Positions 63,238 to 64,000 of a stretch of 64,000 nt of DNA are shown piece by piece; position 1 is the first letter of the stretch, and the number at the start of each line of letters is the position of its first letter. The DNA is from Lentinula raphanica. Lineage: Eukaryota; Basidiomycota; Agaricomycetes; Agaricales; Omphalotaceae. The notes beneath the pieces are model-generated. The model was not told where the DNA came from. It made no database searches and saw only the letters and a list, made by a program, of their open reading frames with translations. The stretch covers positions 1,054,001 through 1,118,000 of the forward strand of contig JANVFP010000011.1 of assembly GCA_027919835.1 (NCBI GenBank), written 5' to 3'. The translations under genes and the position numbers were made by a program.

Positions 63238-64000
63238 CTAAGGATATAGCTGGTGTGATTGGCTCAGGGTTGCAAATTTAGAGCTTTCAAGAGCGCCCAC
63301 GAATCCAGAGACATCACAGATTGCAAGTGAGTTGCCTAACCGGACTGCTTGAGTGCGCAAAAAGGGAAACCATTGAGCCTTTAGCATACACAGCCTTGTC
63401 TCTGCAAGCTCTTTTTTGAAGGCCTGCAATTTCGGGTACTTGCTCTCTGTTTGAGCGGAGCTAAGCTTGACTACCTCAGTGACAATCTGATGAGGAAGAA
63501 GTGCCATCGCGCTGCTAATCGATTTCTTACCGCTTTCGACATCCTTGAGATATTGCTGGAATCGGTCGGGAATCGGGATCATGTTTGAAGAAATGCTCGG
63601 TGTTATTCTTCATGCACATGGATGCGACGTTATTGTGGCGTATTTCAGACCATCGATTGGAGGACATGAGTGGTTTAGGAAGGAGCAGAATGGTCCGAAG
63701 AGGAACCCAATGACCTATGTAGGAATGAAGGATCATGTATTGGTCAGAAGGAAGTTCTAAGTTGCTTAAAATTGGGCAGAGCCAAAGGAGGAGAGGGCAG
63801 ATGAAAATGGTTGGGATATTCGTGCCCGAGAAAGTTGTAGGAGAAGGGCAATCACAGAAGAGATATCGGTGACACTATTGTGAGACGCTGTAGGGGATGG
63901 GGCCCACTTGCCGGCAAGAGAGCTTTTTGAGCAACAGGGGGCGAACATCGTCTGGCATAAGCTGCTGAAGATTGTGGACAATCTGGATATCCCTGGATCC
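63238..64000 (-). pseudogene. Decayed, partial DUF2828-family gene
   Basis: Minus-strand remnants of a DUF2828-type protein (a large fungal/plant family with a von Willebrand A-like part; function unknown), entering from the right edge. In order: S-L-A-G-K-W-A-P-S-P-T (near 63920), then V-P-L-R-T-I-L-L-L-P with M-S-S-N-R-W-S-E-I-R (near 63640-63700), then V-A-S-M-C-M-K-N-N-T-E-H-F-F-K-H-D-P. In another frame: R-F-Q-Q-Y-L-K-D-V-E-S-G-K-K-S-I and L-L-P-H-Q-I-V-T-E. The last two parts are separated by a 7-base insertion near 63565 that shifts the frame. The A-I-C-D-V-S-G motif continues F-V instead of the usual S-M, and the protein then stops at 63238. The remaining third of the domain is absent. 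Confidence 0.72.

Overview
The window is nuclear DNA of a mushroom-forming basidiomycete, most likely an Agaricomycete. Nearly every gene is cut by many short introns of about 48-60 bp with GT-AG borders. The gene content also fits: a laccase, a bicupin oxalate decarboxylase, a hydrophobic-surface-binding (HsbA-type) protein, a secreted arylsulfotransferase-family protein, an orphan multi-membrane-span protein with an S-D-x-I-V-x-W-R-A-W signature, and a DUF6729-type repetitive element. I count about 20 intact genes, three broken or decayed loci, and one repeat-rich block. Coordinates of multi-exon genes run from start codon to stop codon. Splice sites were assigned by reading GT/AG borders against protein continuity and are predictions.

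Layout. 1-3561 (+): 3' part of a synaptojanin-like phosphoinositide phosphatase. 3896-6323 (+): coiled-coil protein. 7565-8895 (+): unrecognised serine-rich protein. 9292-10032 (-): HsbA-type protein. 10617-12994 (-): oxalate decarboxylase. 14100-17622 (+): HAM1-like protein. 17855-19279 (-): orphan membrane protein. 20362-20842 (+): small HABP4-like protein. 21363-22819 (+): THEM6-like hotdog protein. 23553-25672 (+): arylsulfotransferase-family protein. 26051-26652 (+): frame-broken second copy of the HABP4-like gene. 27050-29866 (-): laccase-fold protein that has lost copper ligands. 30668-37482: DUF6729-type element followed by interlocking inverted repeats. 38154-38601 (+): small orphan gene. 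39389-41629 (-): MFS transporter. 43207-45556 (+): 2-isopropylmalate synthase. 45911-48591 (-) and 48806-50181 (+): divergent GH1 beta-glucosidase and Gfo/Idh/MocA oxidoreductase. 51440-51802 (-): small secreted protein. 53573-55037 (-): Hua1-like proline-rich zinc protein. 56287-57790 (+): class V aminotransferase-like protein. 59635-62288 (+): canonical laccase. 63238-64000 (-): decayed DUF2828 copy.

How the genes fit together. Several encode secreted proteins suited to plant-litter or wood life: laccase (phenol oxidation), oxalate decarboxylase (oxalate and pH control), HsbA (surface attachment), the arylsulfotransferase-family protein and a small secreted protein. The cytosolic GH1 enzyme and the neighbouring sugar-type oxidoreductase share a 214-bp intergenic region and may be co-regulated. 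The rest are housekeeping genes (leucine synthesis, phosphoinositide turnover, trafficking).

The most striking item is the laccase-fold gene at 27050-29866. Its first copper motif reads D-F-D-G where laccases have H-W-H-G, and its second reads H-S-Q where they have H-S-H. The motifs for the type-1 copper are intact. The canonical laccase at 59635-62288 is an internal reference for this comparison.
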